A stretch of DNA of 64,000 nucleotides from Luteolibacter luteus (lineage in GTDB: Bacteria > Verrucomicrobiota > Verrucomicrobiia > Verrucomicrobiales > Akkermansiaceae). The stretch covers positions 434,001 through 498,000 of the forward strand of contig NZ_CP051774.1 of NCBI RefSeq assembly GCF_012913485.1, written 5' to 3'. Position 1 is the stretch's first letter. The number at the start of each line of letters is the position of its first letter. The notes beneath the pieces are model-generated. The model had not been told where the DNA came from, ran no database searches, and was given only the letters and a program-made list of their open reading frames with translations. The position numbers were made by a program, and so were the translations under genes. Of the stretch, positions 8,834 to 17,400 are shown one piece after another.

Positions 8834-9616
8834 TCAACCCACCTTCTCAATCACCGCGTATGCGTTGTGATTGTGGATCGACTCGAAATTCTCCGCTTCG
8901 ACGCGGTACCACGTGATATCCGCGTGCGCGTTCGAGCGTGAAGCCACATTCCGCACCAAGTCCTCGACGAAGACCGGATTGTCATAGGCACGCTCGGTCA
9001 CGGCCTTTTCATCCGGCCGCTTGAGGAGGCTATACAACTCGCAGCTCGCGGAGCGCTCGACGAGTTCGACCAGATCCTCGATCCACACCGGCTCCTTGCA
9101 GCGCACGGAGTAGGTCACCACGCCACGCTGGTTGTGAGCACCGCGATCGCTAATCTGCTTCGAGCAGGGGCAAAGCGTTGCCACCGGCACCATCACGGTG
9201 ACGATGAAATCAAGCGGACCATCCTTTTCCGCCTCCACCTCGAAACGGACCTCATAGTCCATCAGGCCGGCACGCCCCGTCACCGGAGCCGCCTTCGAGC
9301 GGAAGAAAGGAAACTGGAACTCCACATGAGCCTTCCGCGCATCGAGGCGCTTCAGCAGCTCGCGCGGCAGATTGGCCATGGTCCGGACGTCGATGCAGGA
9401 GCCGTGGGAATTCAGCACTTCCACGAAGCGGCTCATGTGCGTGCCCTTGTAGTGGTGCGGCAGATCCACTGCAAGGGCGACGGTCGCCACGGTCCGCTGC
9501 GCCGTGCCGCCCTTGTCGCTGACTTCCACCGGGAAGCGCAGGCCCTTCACGCCCACGCGGTCGATTGCCAGATTGCGGTCATCCCGCTCGTTCTGGGTGT
9601 CCTTGAGTTCCTTCAT
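8834..9616 (-). CDS. folE2: GTP cyclohydrolase FolE2 (type IB)
   Basis: 260 residues matching the FolE2 (COG1469) family, which converts GTP to 7,8-dihydroneopterin triphosphate, the first step of folate synthesis, and feeds preQ biosynthesis in some bacteria. Recognisable signatures are the SRFVEVL segment, the catalytic-region ATLCPCSKQISDRGAHNQR, and the C-terminal IHNHNAYAVIEK with conserved His. FolE2 works with metals other than zinc and often replaces the zinc enzyme FolE1 under zinc limitation; no Zur site was seen upstream. It is last in a minus-strand run after rpsR, but a hairpin in the 91-bp gap may separate them. Confidence 0.93.
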   Translation of the reverse strand: MKELKDTQNERDDRNLAIDRVGVKGLRFPVEVSDKGGTAQRTVATVALAVDLPHHYKGTHMSRFVEVLNSHGSCIDVRTMANLPRELLKRLDARKAHVEFQFPFFRSKAAPVTGRAGLMDYEVRFEVEAEKDGPLDFIVTVMVPVATLCPCSKQISDRGAHNQRGVVTYSVRCKEPVWIEDLVELVERSASCELYSLLKRPDEKAVTERAYDNPVFVEDLVRNVASRSNAHADITWYRVEAENFESIHNHNAYAVIEKVG

Positions 9617-9635
9617 CGTGTCCTGGGTAAACGAC

Positions 9636-9666
9636 GGAAGCCCGCCCGGTGAACGGGCAGGCTTCC
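9636..9666 (-). terminator. Hairpin between rpsR and folE2
   Basis: GGAAGCC pairs with GGCTTCC around an inner CGCCCG/CGGGC stem and a short loop. On the minus strand it lies 40 bp beyond the rpsR stop and is followed by a weak T-containing stretch (GTCGTTTACC), so it probably terminates or attenuates the ribosomal-protein transcript before folE2. Confidence 0.6.
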
Positions 9667-9707
9667 GGTAAAGCTGGTGATCAAATCAAACCGCTTCCTG
9701 CTGCCAA

Positions 9708-9950
9708 TCAAGGCATCAGGTTCACAGCGCGGGAGCGCTTGATCGAGCGGGTGATCTTGCGGTGAAGCTTCGCCGACACGCCCGTGACGCGGCGGGGAAG
9801 GATCTTGCCGGTTTCCGAAGTGAACTTCGAAAGCAGATCGGGATTCTTGTAATCAACGCCGTCCGCCGGGATATCGTGGCGGCGGGTGGTCATTTTGCGG
9901 TTCGCTTTGCGGAAGCGAATCCGACGTTCGACAGTCTTCGGTTCGGACAT
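9708..9950 (-). CDS. rpsR: 30S ribosomal protein bS18
   Basis: 80 residues with the bS18 core: [11 protein letters not shown], then the S18 signature [19 protein letters not shown] and a basic C-terminus. bS18 sits on the platform of the small subunit next to bS6. The usual rpsF-ssb-rpsR neighbours are absent; here it follows rpmG by only 3 bp, an arrangement typical of alternative, stress-related ribosomal-protein pairs but also seen as the only copy in some phyla. The N-terminal 25 residues are rich in Arg/Lys. Confidence 0.95.
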   Translation of the reverse strand: MSEPKTVERRIRFRKANRKMTTRRHDIPADGVDYKNPDLLSKFTSETGKILPRRVTGVSAKLHRKITRSIKRSRAVNLMP

Positions 9951-9953
9951 GAT

Positions 9954-10127
9954 TTAGCGGAGTTCGCGGTGGACGGTGCGGCGCTGCAGGGAAGGATTGA
10001 ATTTCACCTTCTCCAGACGGCCCGGCGTGCGCAGGCTCTTCTTATTGCGCGTGGTCACGTAGCGGGACGGGGGCTTGCCCTCCGCACGTGCTTCCGTGCA
10101 TTCAAGGATAATAATGTCGCGTGGCAT
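9954..10127 (-). CDS. rpmG: 50S ribosomal protein bL33
   Basis: A 57-codon gene starting MPRDIIILECTEARAEGK and ending VHRELR. It has the bL33 pattern: the strand-forming start IIILECTEA, then PSRYVTTRNK (the conserved YxTxKNK-like stretch), LEKVKFNP and the C-terminal basic segment. Only one cysteine (Cys10) is present, so it lacks the two CxxC pairs of zinc-binding bL33 and is a zinc-independent form. Three bases separate it from rpsR and 30 from the upstream DksA-like gene, so all three are probably cotranscribed. Confidence 0.93.
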   Translation of the reverse strand: MPRDIIILECTEARAEGKPPSRYVTTRNKKSLRTPGRLEKVKFNPSLQRRTVHRELR

Positions 10128-10157
10128 GAGCGGGAAACTAGGGGCGCGGAGACTAAT

Positions 10158-10802
10158 TCAGTCGTCGTCCTCGTCAAGCGAAACCGTTTCGGAATCTTCA
10201 TCGTCCTGATAATTACCACCGGCGAAGCCGACTTCATTGGACGGGCGGAAGCGGCGATTGCCGTATTCTTTCTCCCACTGGGCCTGGCATTCCACGGTCA
10301 GGCGGGCGAAAGGAATGGCTTCAAGGCGGGCCTGCGGGATCGCCTTGCCGGACATCTCGCAGATGCCGTAGGCACCGCGGTCGATGCGGCGGAGAGCCTG
10401 CTCGATCTCGTAAAGGGCGTCCTGTTCCTTGGCCAAAACGCTAAGGGCGAAATCGCGGTCGTAGGCATCGCTACCCGCATCCCCCTGGTGCATCCCGCTG
10501 CCGGAGGCCTCGCTGCCTTCCGGGGCATTGCGGATCTCACCGGTCATGCCGGACATGGCGTCCACCAGCTCGTCCCGCAGGTCGAGCAAGCGCTGGCGCT
10601 GCTTCAGCACAAATCCGCTGACCTTCACCGGGCCGGCAGCAGCAGGAGCTGGCGCGGCGACTTCCTCGGGCTCCGGCTTCGCCTTGGCGGCGGGGGCGGG
10701 CTTCTTGGCTTCTGCCTTCGGAGCAGGCTTCGCGGCTTTTGCGGCGGGCTTCTTCTCCGGGGCGGATGCCGCTTTCTTCGCGGGTTGCTTCTTGTCTGCC
10801 AT
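10158..10802 (-). CDS. DksA/TraR-family protein with Lys/Ala/Pro-rich N-terminus and degenerate zinc finger
   Basis: 214 residues from the ATG at 10802, which opens MADKKQPAKKAAS; an in-frame start 117 bp upstream would add a segment without family character. Residues 1-80 are a repetitive Lys/Ala/Pro-rich tail resembling histone H1-like linkers. The C-terminal 130 residues match the DksA/TraR family: a coiled-coil pair followed by the finger region YGICEMSGKAIPQARLEAI and RLTVECQAQW. Only the first Cys of each CxxC pair is kept (CEMS and CQAQ), so zinc binding by four Cys is not possible. Members bind RNA polymerase in the secondary channel and modulate rRNA and stress promoters. It heads the rpmG-rpsR transcript. 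Confidence 0.85.
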   Translation of the reverse strand: MADKKQPAKKAASAPEKKPAAKAAKPAPKAEAKKPAPAAKAKPEPEEVAAPAPAAAGPVKVSGFVLKQRQRLLDLRDELVDAMSGMTGEIRNAPEGSEASGSGMHQGDAGSDAYDRDFALSVLAKEQDALYEIEQALRRIDRGAYGICEMSGKAIPQARLEAIPFARLTVECQAQWEKEYGNRRFRPSNEVGFAGGNYQDDEDSETVSLDEDDD

Positions 10803-11049
10803 GGTCGGGCTAGGGGTCGTGAAAAACTTTGGAAATCCGGACTGCTTCCCGCTCGGGGAAAATCGGGCGCGGTCGATTAGCGCCTTGTTGATACCTCTGC
10901 AAGTTGAAATTTCATGCATCGATCCGTATCTTCAACGCCGGATTTTATTAAGAACCAGATTCAAACACGCCCCTGAACCGCCGGATCGGGGCTTTCAAAA
11001 CCGGCACGCTTGAAATGGCCGGTGGCTTGCCTAAGCTTCGCCGCCCGCC

Positions 11050-11751
11050 ATGGAATTGCCATCGATCGTCGAAGCCCTCCTGACCAGTTCGGACGAGCCC
11101 TTGCCCGCCGAGGAGATCGCCCGTCTGGTGCGCGCCCGCGTGGCCGAGGCTGAAGATTCGCGCGCCCGGAAAATCGAGGATGGCGAAACACCCGAGGAGC
11201 TTCCCGAGTGGCTTTCCAGCCTCGCGACCGTGTCTTCCGACCAGATCATCGTGGCGATCGCGAAGCTGAATCACGACTACGAGACTACAGGCCGCGCCTT
11301 CTTCCTGATGGAGCGCGCCAAAGGCTGGAAGCTTTTCACTCGCCCGAGCTACGGCGAGTTCGTCCGCCACCTTTTCCCCGGCCGCAAGCCGGAACGCCTC
11401 AGCGGCCCGGCGATGGAGACCCTGGCGATCATCGCCTACCGCCAACCCATCACGAAGGGTGCGATCGAGGCGGTCCGCGGCGTGGCCTGCGATGGCATGC
11501 TGCAAAAGCTGCTGGACCGCGAGCTCGTGCGCATCGGCGGCCGCGCCGAACTTCCCGGCCGTCCCCTGCTCTACGAGACGACCGAGCTTTTCTACGAACA
11601 TTTCGGCATCCGCAGCGTCGATGACCTGCCGAATGCCACGGAGCTCCGCCGCGTGAAGCTGCCGGAAGCCCCGGCCGAGTCCACCGGCACCGTCGAATCC
11701 CAGCTCGCCCTCAGTGCGACCGATGCGAAATCGGCAGAAAATGCCGAATGA
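11050..11751 (+). CDS. scpB: Segregation and condensation protein B (ScpB)
   Basis: 233 residues with the two winged-helix domains of ScpB, a kleisin-associated subunit of the SMC-ScpAB chromosome condensation complex. The signature SGPAMETLAIIAYRQPITKG (positions about 118-137) is diagnostic, followed by the GMLQKLLDRELVRIGGRAELPGRP second-wing region. The start MELPSIVEALL matches family N-termini. scpA is not next to it. The end of the gene lies inside an imperfect repeat (see 11740-11840), so the last residues may be an added tail. It is followed by pheA 94 bp downstream on the same strand. Confidence 0.95.
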   Translation: MELPSIVEALLTSSDEPLPAEEIARLVRARVAEAEDSRARKIEDGETPEELPEWLSSLATVSSDQIIVAIAKLNHDYETTGRAFFLMERAKGWKLFTRPSYGEFVRHLFPGRKPERLSGPAMETLAIIAYRQPITKGAIEAVRGVACDGMLQKLLDRELVRIGGRAELPGRPLLYETTELFYEHFGIRSVDDLPNATELRRVKLPEAPAESTGTVESQLALSATDAKSAENAE

Positions 11752-11840
11752 CGAATTCGCGAATGACGAATTGATCCCGACCGCTTTCTCTTCTCTCCAC
11801 ACACTTCATTCGACATTCGGACTTTCTGAATTCGGCATTG
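11740..11840. repeat. Imperfect inverted and direct repeats between scpB and pheA
   Basis: The left arm reads AATGCCGAATGACGAATTC followed by a direct copy GAATGACGAATT (11761-11772). The right arm, 11807-11840, reads as its inverse (CATTCGACATTCGG and GAATTCGGCATTG). The scpB stop codon is inside the left arm. Such GAATGACGAAT modules are short interspersed repeats; a hairpin role in termination or mRNA stability is possible. Confidence 0.65.
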
Positions 11841-11844
11841 GCTC

Positions 11845-12915
11845 ATGAATCTGGACGACATCCGCAAAGGCATCGACGAAATCGACGGCAAGCTTCTCGA
11901 CCTCCTCTCCGACCGCGCCGATCTGGTCCATGAAGTGGGTCTCGTGAAGAAGCGGGATGGCCTGCAGATCTACGCTCCGGAGCGCGAGGAAGCGCTACTG
12001 CGCCGCCTGATCGAGCGCAACAAGGGCCGCCTGCCGGAGAAGTCGATCCGCGCGATCTATCGCGAGATCATGTCCGCGGCGCTCGCCTTGGAGGATGACC
12101 TGAAGATCGCCTATCTGGGCCCCGAGGCATCGTGGACGCATCAGGCCGCGATCAAGAAATTCGGCCACTCGGTGGAATACACGCCGCTGCACAATTTCGC
12201 CGAGGTCTTTGACCAAGTGGCCCGCCGCCGTGCCGACTACGGAGTGGTGCCGATCGAAAACTCCACGGAAGGCGCGGTCTCGCATACACTGGATCTCTTC
12301 GTTGATTCCCCGCTACAGATCTGCGCGCAGATTCTCCTGCGGATCGAGAATTGCCTCGCCGCCGCGATCCCCCGGGAGCAGATCAAGACCCTCTACTCCC
12401 ACCCGCAGGCGCTCGCGCAGTGCCGCGGCTGGATCCTAAAGAACTTCCCGGAGGCTCATCTCATCGAGGTATCCTCCACCACCCGCGCCGCCCAACTCGC
12501 CCACGAGAAAGCCGCGGAAGGGGCGGCCGCCATCTGCAGCCCGCTGGGAGCGGAGATGCATGGCCTCGAGGTGCTGGAGCAATCGATCCAGGATCGCGCG
12601 ACCAACACCACCCGCTTCCTCGTGATCGGCGAAAAGACCTGCCCGCCGACCGGCAAGGACCGCACTTCCCTGCTCTTCGCAATCCATGATCGCCCGGGCT
12701 CGCTGGTGCGCGCGCTCCAAGCCTTCGATCAATTCCACATCAACATGTCGAAGATCGAATCCCGTCCCTCGAAGCGGAAGGATTGGGAGTATATCTTCTA
12801 CGTGGACCTCTCCGGCCACTGTGATGATCCGGTTCTGAAGAACGGCATCGAGGAACTGGAGAAGCACTGCTCGATGGTGAAGCTGCTGGGGTCTTATCCG
12901 GATGCGGGGGAATAA
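11845..12915 (+). CDS. pheA: Bifunctional chorismate mutase / prephenate dehydratase (P-protein)
   Basis: 356 residues in three parts. Residues 1-88 are an AroQ-type chorismate mutase (RKGIDEIDGKLLDLLSDRA start). Residues 90-275 are prephenate dehydratase, with AYLGPEASWTHQAA, the PIENSTEGAV motif and the catalytic TTRFLVIG. Residues 280-356 are an ACT regulatory domain with the ESRPSKRKDWEY motif that binds phenylalanine. The enzyme takes chorismate to phenylpyruvate and is normally feedback inhibited by Phe, for which the ESRP motif is intact. Its length equals that of other P-proteins. Start ATG at 11845. Confidence 0.96.
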   Translation: MNLDDIRKGIDEIDGKLLDLLSDRADLVHEVGLVKKRDGLQIYAPEREEALLRRLIERNKGRLPEKSIRAIYREIMSAALALEDDLKIAYLGPEASWTHQAAIKKFGHSVEYTPLHNFAEVFDQVARRRADYGVVPIENSTEGAVSHTLDLFVDSPLQICAQILLRIENCLAAAIPREQIKTLYSHPQALAQCRGWILKNFPEAHLIEVSSTTRAAQLAHEKAAEGAAAICSPLGAEMHGLEVLEQSIQDRATNTTRFLVIGEKTCPPTGKDRTSLLFAIHDRPGSLVRALQAFDQFHINMSKIESRPSKRKDWEYIFYVDLSGHCDDPVLKNGIEELEKHCSMVKLLGSYPDAGE

Positions 12916-13042
12916 GCACCGGAGTCAAGATACCAACCTCTTTGGCCGAACGTAGCGAGCGTCAACCGGCGGACACGGACTTGGCTGGCTTCACCAAGGC
13001 GACGGAAATTGAACTGCCAGCTGGCTTTACCAGCGGATCGCC

Positions 13043-13084
13043 ACGGAGGAAAAGGGCCACACGACCAGCTCAGTTTCTCCTCCG
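13043..13084 (-). terminator. Hairpin at the end of PEP-CTERM gene 1
   Basis: On the minus strand CCGGAGGAGAAAC, which holds the stop codon, can pair with CCCTTTTCCTCCG 25 nt later. The same module recurs after the second PEP-CTERM gene (13721-13762), so it belongs to the duplicated unit. It is probably a transcription terminator. Confidence 0.5.
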
Positions 13085-13701
13085 GCGACGCAGGGTCACA
13101 GCACCGGAAAGACCCGCAAGGATCGCCCCCGAAGGCTCGGGCACGGTGCCGTAAACATTCAGCGTATCGATCGAAAGATCCGCTCCCGGAAAATCCGCAG
13201 TGGCAAACAGGGCGAACTCAACGGTTCCCCCCGTTTGGATATCTTGAAAATCCCAGACGATTTCACCTCGTGGAATTGTGTAGTAGGTCTCCCCGAAGTT
13301 CCAAGTTCCCCGGTCCACGCGGTAGGCCAAGGTAAACGAGGTGATCCCCGGAGCGGGATTGCGCGAGCCGACGCCCTCGTCCTCGAAGCTCTTGAACGAG
13401 ATGTGGGTCAATGTGGCCTCGAATCCTGGCTCGGTGGTAACCGTGAAGCTCACATACTTGTCGAGCGTGTATCTGGATCCCCAACCGCCGAAATTCAAAC
13501 TGCCATCCCTCCGTTCAACGGAGTCATTGGAGCCAACCAGCGGGGATGCGACGCTCATCCCGGTCGAGTAAGCTGCCGGCGTGGGCAAGGAACCGTCGTC
13601 CGGAGCATGCTCGAGCTGTATTGGACGATCATTGCCGCCTGAAGGGCGGAAACAAGGCCGCTGGCCAACGCAAACAGAATGACGATTGCATTGAGTCTCA
13701 T
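13070..13701 (-). pseudogene. PEP-CTERM sorting protein paralogue 1, frameshifted after the signal peptide
   Basis: This gene is a close paralogue of the one at 13747-14397. The ATG at 13701 opens a good signal peptide (MRLNAIVILFALASGLVS) followed by MIVQYSS, exactly parallel to AVIVQYSS in the neighbour, but the frame then runs off. The remainder, from EHAPDDGSLPTPAAYSTG to the C-terminus, is in another frame. Comparison shows one base missing at about 13611-13614: AGCTCGAGCAT here against AGCTCCGAGCAT in the intact copy. The C-terminus keeps the sorting signal VPEPSGAILAGLSGAVTL plus RRRRRN. It is either a recent one-base inactivation or a sequencing error; the rest of the frame is intact, so decay is young at most. 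Confidence 0.8.
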
Positions 13702-13720
13702 GATAGGGGTCGGATCGCGA

Positions 13721-13762
13721 CGGAGGAAAAAAGGAATACGGCAAGCTTAGTTTCTCCTCCGG
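13721..13762 (-). terminator. Terminator at the end of PEP-CTERM gene 2
   Basis: On the minus strand CCGGAGGAGAAAC pairs with TTTTTTCCTCCG across a loop of about 17 nt, with a six-T run in the distal arm. It is the duplicate of the hairpin at 13043-13084 and separates the two PEP-CTERM genes. Confidence 0.55.
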
Positions 13763-14397
13763 CGCCGCAAGGCGACGGCGCTGGAGAGACCGGCAAGGAT
13801 CGCCACCGAAGGCTCGGGCACTGGCACAGAACCGTGGACATCCAAGGTGTCGATGGCGAGGTTCGCTCCCGGGGACTCCGCTGTCGCAAACAAAGCGAAC
13901 TCAATGATTCCCGTCGTGTAGATATCTTCAAAATCCCAGACCATCTCACTCTGCGGGACCGAATCATAAGTCTCCATGAAGATCCAAGCGCCAAAGCCAG
14001 CTCCCCAGTTCTCGCGATAGGCCAAGGTGAACTGGGTGATTCCCTGAGCCGGACTCCGCAAACCGATATTTCCGTCCGCGACGCTTTTGAATGAAAGGTG
14101 AGTCAAAACAAGCGAGAGTCCGGGATCTGCTGACACCGTGAAACCTACATACCTGTCGAGCGTGAACCGCGATTCCCAGCCGCTGTAAGCCAAACTACCA
14201 TCTCTCCGCTGGAGATCATCGCCGGAGGCGGTCAAGGGGGATGCAGTGGTGTTACCGGTCGAGAAAGCCGCGGGAGTCGGCAAAGAACCGTCCTCCGGGG
14301 CATGCTCGGAGCTATATTGGACGATGACCGCCGCATGGAGAGCGGGGACGAAGCTAGCACTCATCGCAAGCGCTACGAAAAATAATCCAAGGCTCAT
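13747..14397 (-). CDS. PEP-CTERM sorting domain-containing exported protein, paralogue 2
   Basis: 216 residues. An N-terminal signal peptide (MSLGLFFVALAMSASFVPA) is followed by a beta-rich domain of about 160 residues with an EHAPEDGSLPTPAAFSTG start, probably a jelly-roll fold. The C-terminus carries VPEPSVAILAGLSSAVAL plus RRRRRN, a PEP-CTERM signal: PEP motif, membrane helix and Arg cluster. Such signals are processed by exosortase and go with exopolysaccharide export. No exosortase gene is in the window. It lies 45 bp upstream of the frameshifted paralogue, a clear tandem duplication, and 10 bp downstream of the RCC1-repeat gene. Confidence 0.88.
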   Translation of the reverse strand: MSLGLFFVALAMSASFVPALHAAVIVQYSSEHAPEDGSLPTPAAFSTGNTTASPLTASGDDLQRRDGSLAYSGWESRFTLDRYVGFTVSADPGLSLVLTHLSFKSVADGNIGLRSPAQGITQFTLAYRENWGAGFGAWIFMETYDSVPQSEMVWDFEDIYTTGIIEFALFATAESPGANLAIDTLDVHGSVPVPEPSVAILAGLSSAVALRRRRRN

Positions 14398-14407
14398 GAT
14401 CAGATGT

Positions 14408-17400
14408 TTACGGAGAAAATGGAAGATAGGCGCTGAGATCCACCACCTCCACCTGGAGGTTTGTATTGGTTCCTGCCTGGAGATCCGCAGCTAGAATCAT
14501 CGCGTTGAGATCGACAATGCTGGGATTGACAAAGGTTCCAATAGAGCCTCCGCCCCAAACCGTGACTAGCACTAGCGAATCATTGACGACCAGGAAGGCG
14601 GGATTTCCCGAATCTCCAACGACAACATCTTCAAAGAACGCAGCCCGGAAAACGGGCAAGGTGGGTTTGGTGAAGCTTGCCCACGTCCGTAAGCCGCCCG
14701 AGGGATTCGGCTGGGTCACAAAACCTCCCCAATTCATCGCCAATGCTTTCTCTTCTTGGTCCAACGCGAGCGCAGGCACTGACCACACTCCCAGAGGCCC
14801 TAGCTTGTCCGCAAAGGATGCCGGGAGAATCTTGCAGGGAACAATTTCCGGAGGAAGATCGGCGTTCAAGGTATAGACCGCAAAGTCCAGATAGACACCT
14901 ACTGGAACGTAGTTCGGGTGGATCACCCTGCTCACGATTGTCCGGGTCACCACCGCATTCGATGCCGTCACAAAGCGAATGGTATCGCCAACATTCAGAG
15001 GAAAGTGGGCCGCGTTCAACACGTGGCGCCTTGTGATCGCCACCCCTGCTCTCAAATCGCCACCGGCACTGTTCCACGGGCTAATGCAACTCATCTGCGA
15101 GGCAAGACCATGAGCCCAGCAGTTCGTGTTCCTGGCATAAATTGCGTTTCCGTGATCCTTCGTGAAGTATACCGGCTTCGCGACGAGGGGATCCTTGCCG
15201 GAGATCCGGTTGTCGATCGCATCGGTGGCATCGCGACCAAGCGTTCCAAGAGGAAAAATGTTGCGCACTTGGGTCGTTGCAGACGCGGTCTGGCCCGATC
15301 TCCTTATTCCGAAATGACTGGCCCAAATGGAGAGATAGTTAAACGCCCCCAAGCTTCCATGCTTCATATAGACCTGCCCTCTACCATCCGGACCGGTTCT
15401 GGTTTCAATGGAGGTGCTCAATCCGCTTCCGTCATTTACGAGCGAGAGAAGCCAAGGGCTGGAAAGGGTTACCTCGAGCCACACAGGTGCATTCGCCAAG
15501 GGAATCCCATTTCGCCGGACCTCGAAGACCAGCGGCTCCGCCGAGAAGGCTCCAACCTCTGCATATTGTGCGTTTCCGCCGATCAAAACCAAATTCCGTG
15601 ATACGCCATTGTAGAAATCCTTGGGATCGCTCCCTTCCTGATATTCCGTCAGATTCGAAAGGGCATCGATGTCCGGATCCGAGTCCGCATCATTCTGCAG
15701 GTTGCCCCATTGGAGGATCTCCCAGTCATCCGGGAGGGCATCTTCGTCCGAATCATAGGGAGTGTGCAGGACGATGGAACCGGCCAGCGAATGCGAGCCG
15801 TTCGCATCGACGGCCACGGCATTGACCTCGATATCCCCCCAGGTCTCCGGAGTGTAGGTCCAGGAAAAGGGGTCGGTCTCATCTTCGGCGAGGAAGATCC
15901 CGCGCGAGTAGAAGGAGACTTTTTCCAAGGCCGCGCCGGTGGATTGGAAAACGCCCCCGATCTGGATGGAACTGCCCAAGGGAATGGATTTCCCATCGAA
16001 GGCCGACAAGGAATAGTCCGGGGTGGGCCAATGGCTATTGACGCCGAAAACAATCCCCGGAGCGAGGCGCGGCCCGTAGCCATCGGCCAGTTCGCCGCGG
16101 TTGCTGCTGCCCCAGGAAAGGACCTTGCCGTCTTCCTTCAGGGCGAAGCTTGCTCCGAGGGCACCGCAGACGCGCCGCAGTCCTTCCGCACCCGGCACGG
16201 AGACCGGTGCCGCCTTGTTCGCATAGCTGCCATCGCCCAGTTGGCCGTCGTAGTTCACGCCCCATGCCTGGAGGCTGCCACCGCTGCCGATGGCGAAGGA
16301 ATGGTTCTCACCGGCACCTACCGCGCGGATCCCTGCAAGGCCCGGAATCTTCGCCGACAAGCTGCCTCCGGAAGCGGTGCGTCCGAGCTTGCCGCCGGAA
16401 GAATCGCCCCATGAGGACACGCTGCCATCACCATGCAGGGCGAGGGAATGATTGATGCCCGTGGCGAGCGAGATCACCCCGGACAAGGAAGAAACCTGGC
16501 GCGGAAGCGATCCGGGCAAACCGCCGGTGCCCAATTGGCCGAGGCTGTCATCGCCCCACGCCCACACGGTGCCATCGTTCTTCAGGGCCAGCGCATGATC
16601 GCTCCCGGCATGGATCTCCTTCACGTCATTCAAACCGGAAACCGTCACCGGCAGCGGGGAACTGTCGCCGCTGCCATCCCCGAGCTGGCCGAGGGAGTTG
16701 TCTCCCCATGCCCGCACCGTACCATCCTCCAGCAGGGCCAGCGAGAAGCCCAACCCGCCGGCGACGGACTTCACCGCCGTGAGCCCGGACACCTGCACCG
16801 GCGAGGCCCTGCCCGACAAGCTGCCATCGCCCAATTGGCCGGAGGCATTCGATCCCCAGGTCCAGGCCGTGCCATCCGACTTCGCCACCAGCGCATGGCC
16901 GATCCCCGCGCTACAGGACTTCACACCGCCGATGCCATCGACAAGCGCGGGATAAAAATCGTCACCCCCGGCAAAGCCCTCGCCGAGGGTCCCCTTGGTA
17001 TTCGCACCCCATGCCAGAACCGAGCCATCGGACCGCACGGCGACGCCGAAATTCTCCCCCGCATCAAGATCGATGATGTTTCCGATACCGCTCACCTGCT
17101 CGGCGAGGTTCCTCGATCTCCGGAGCCCGCTACCGAGCTGGCCGAAGGCGTCATCGCCCCACGCCAGCACATCCCCGCCGGTGGCAAGCGCGAGCGAATG
17201 CTGCAGGCCCGCGGAAAGCTCGTCCACCGTTTCGCCCGCCGTGCTCTCGGCCACCGGTGCCAGCGATTCGGTATAACTGCCGGCACCATAGACGCCGAAG
17301 TTGCGAGCACCCCAGGACCAGATCACTCCCTCGTCATCGAGCGCCATCGAGCGGTTCCACCCGGCGGCGATGCGGACGATTCCATCGAGCGGGAGCGCGA

